A stretch of 64,000 nt of DNA. Origin: Asterochloris sp. CNOR1 (Eukaryota; Chlorophyta; Trebouxiophyceae; Trebouxiales; Trebouxiaceae). The position numbers and the translations under genes were made by a program. Position 1 is the first letter of the stretch; every line of letters starts with the position of its first letter. The notes below the pieces were generated by a model that did no database searches, was not told the DNA's origin, and was given only the letters and a program-made list of their open reading frames with translations. The stretch spans positions 2,914,001-2,978,000 of the forward strand of contig OZ017750.1 in NCBI GenBank assembly GCA_963969365.1. Direction: 5' to 3'. Of the stretch, positions 63,349 to 64,000 are shown piece after piece.

Positions 63349-64000
63349 ATGGGTCGCGCAAGCACAAAACCTGCAGCTTCATCTCCGGCTGCCAAGAATG
63401 TGAGCCCACTATGCCTTGAAATCGGCAAAGTCATGTTTGCAGGCTTAAATGCTAAGATCTGCCTGCAGGATATCAGGCAATGGTTTGGCAAGCCAGCGCC
63501 AGGTAGGCCTCTGTTGCTTGGTGCATCATCTCCACTGTAGATCCCGCGCTGACATTGCTTTTGCCCCATGGTGCAGCTCACAAGCCAGCTCCTCAGCAGC
63601 CTGCGCCTGCAACCGCCAAGGTGATGCAAACCCAATCCAAGAACTTGGATCAGTGTGCGCATGTACCATGTCGCTCAGACTCCACCCAGTGTTTCTGGAT
63701 GGTGGCAATCAGTGTGGCCTTTGCCAAAGCAGGTCTGGGGTTTTCTGGAGCGGTGATGCTGCTTTGGAACCTTGCCTCCCATGCCAGTTGTGTAGCCACT
63801 TGACGTGAGGCCTGCCCATGCCTGCCAATTTGCCATACCCTCAGCCACCGCCATGAGCCTCAGCTTCCCCTTTATATTACAAGTGGCTGCAGGACTTGAA
63901 TGTGGAGGTGCACATCGCGCTGGGCATCATTGGATCCAATTATGACCCATCCTGTAACCTGACATGCTTCATTGATGCAGGCCTCAGATGTGGTAGCCTT
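63349..64000 (+). CDS. Unidentified gene, partial at right edge
   Basis: Tentative. A plausible first exon is MGRASTKPAASSPAAKN at 63349, ending at a GTGAGC donor. A possible second is AHKPAPQQPAPATAK at about 63577-63620, followed by GTGATG. A composition typical of coding appears again at 63868-63950 (YKWLQDLNVEVHIALGIIG), after which the sequence runs off the window. No family likeness. It would be divergent from the 63208 gene with a 140-base gap, in line with the other pairs here. Confidence 0.3.

Overview
This window is nuclear DNA of a green plant-lineage microbe, most likely a chlorophyte alga. A trebouxiophyte such as a Coccomyxa-like alga is my guess and is not proven. The reasons are: nearly every gene is split by many short introns with GTGAG/GTAAG donors and CTGCAG-type acceptors; several 3' ends carry the green-algal TGTAA polyadenylation signal; and the proteins are plant/algal types (organellar methionyl-tRNA synthetase with KMGKS, plant SRT2-type sirtuin, thioredoxin-like 3-3, algal TKL kinase with an HGD catalytic loop). 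I see no prokaryotic operons, CRISPR, tRNA, rRNA or transposon.

Layout, left to right. 480-7942 (-): GAF-PAS-TKL kinase, C-lobe end not seen. 8651-17533 (-): long coiled-coil, golgin-like protein. 17633-20349 (-): lysine-methyltransferase domain fused in frame to a PHOSPHO-type HAD phosphatase. 20390-26445 (+): RAD54B-like SNF2 ATPase. 26779-27507 (-): thioredoxin-like 3-3. 27771-32463 (+): alanine aminotransferase. 32742-34702 (-): C2-domain protein. 35015-38526 (-): SRT2/SIRT4-class sirtuin. 38567-41261 (+): WD40 protein, EED/LRWD1-like. 42366-46292 (-): membrane-anchored amidohydrolase-3 protein. 46392-47335 (+): small coiled-coil protein. 47863-53171 (+): bZIP factor. 53172-55397: unresolved. 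55398-57598 (-): TTC1-type TPR co-chaperone. 57756-62364 (+): organellar MetRS. 62497-63208 (-): conserved-looking basic protein. 63349-end (+): unidentified partial gene.

The genes are mostly unrelated housekeeping and regulatory functions, so this is ordinary gene-dense chromosome rather than a cluster. Neighbours are often divergent with very short gaps between start codons (about 40 bp at two pairs), or convergent with interleaved poly(A) signals.

The most striking structure is inside the introns. In at least nine genes, the intron next to an exon carries one to six decayed tandem copies of that exon's boundary: splice site plus the first or last 20-60 coding bases plus some intron. In the sirtuin a short duplication of the same motif has also become coding. 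This recurrent boundary duplication is the main candidate for something undescribed. A second is the methyltransferase-phosphatase fusion.
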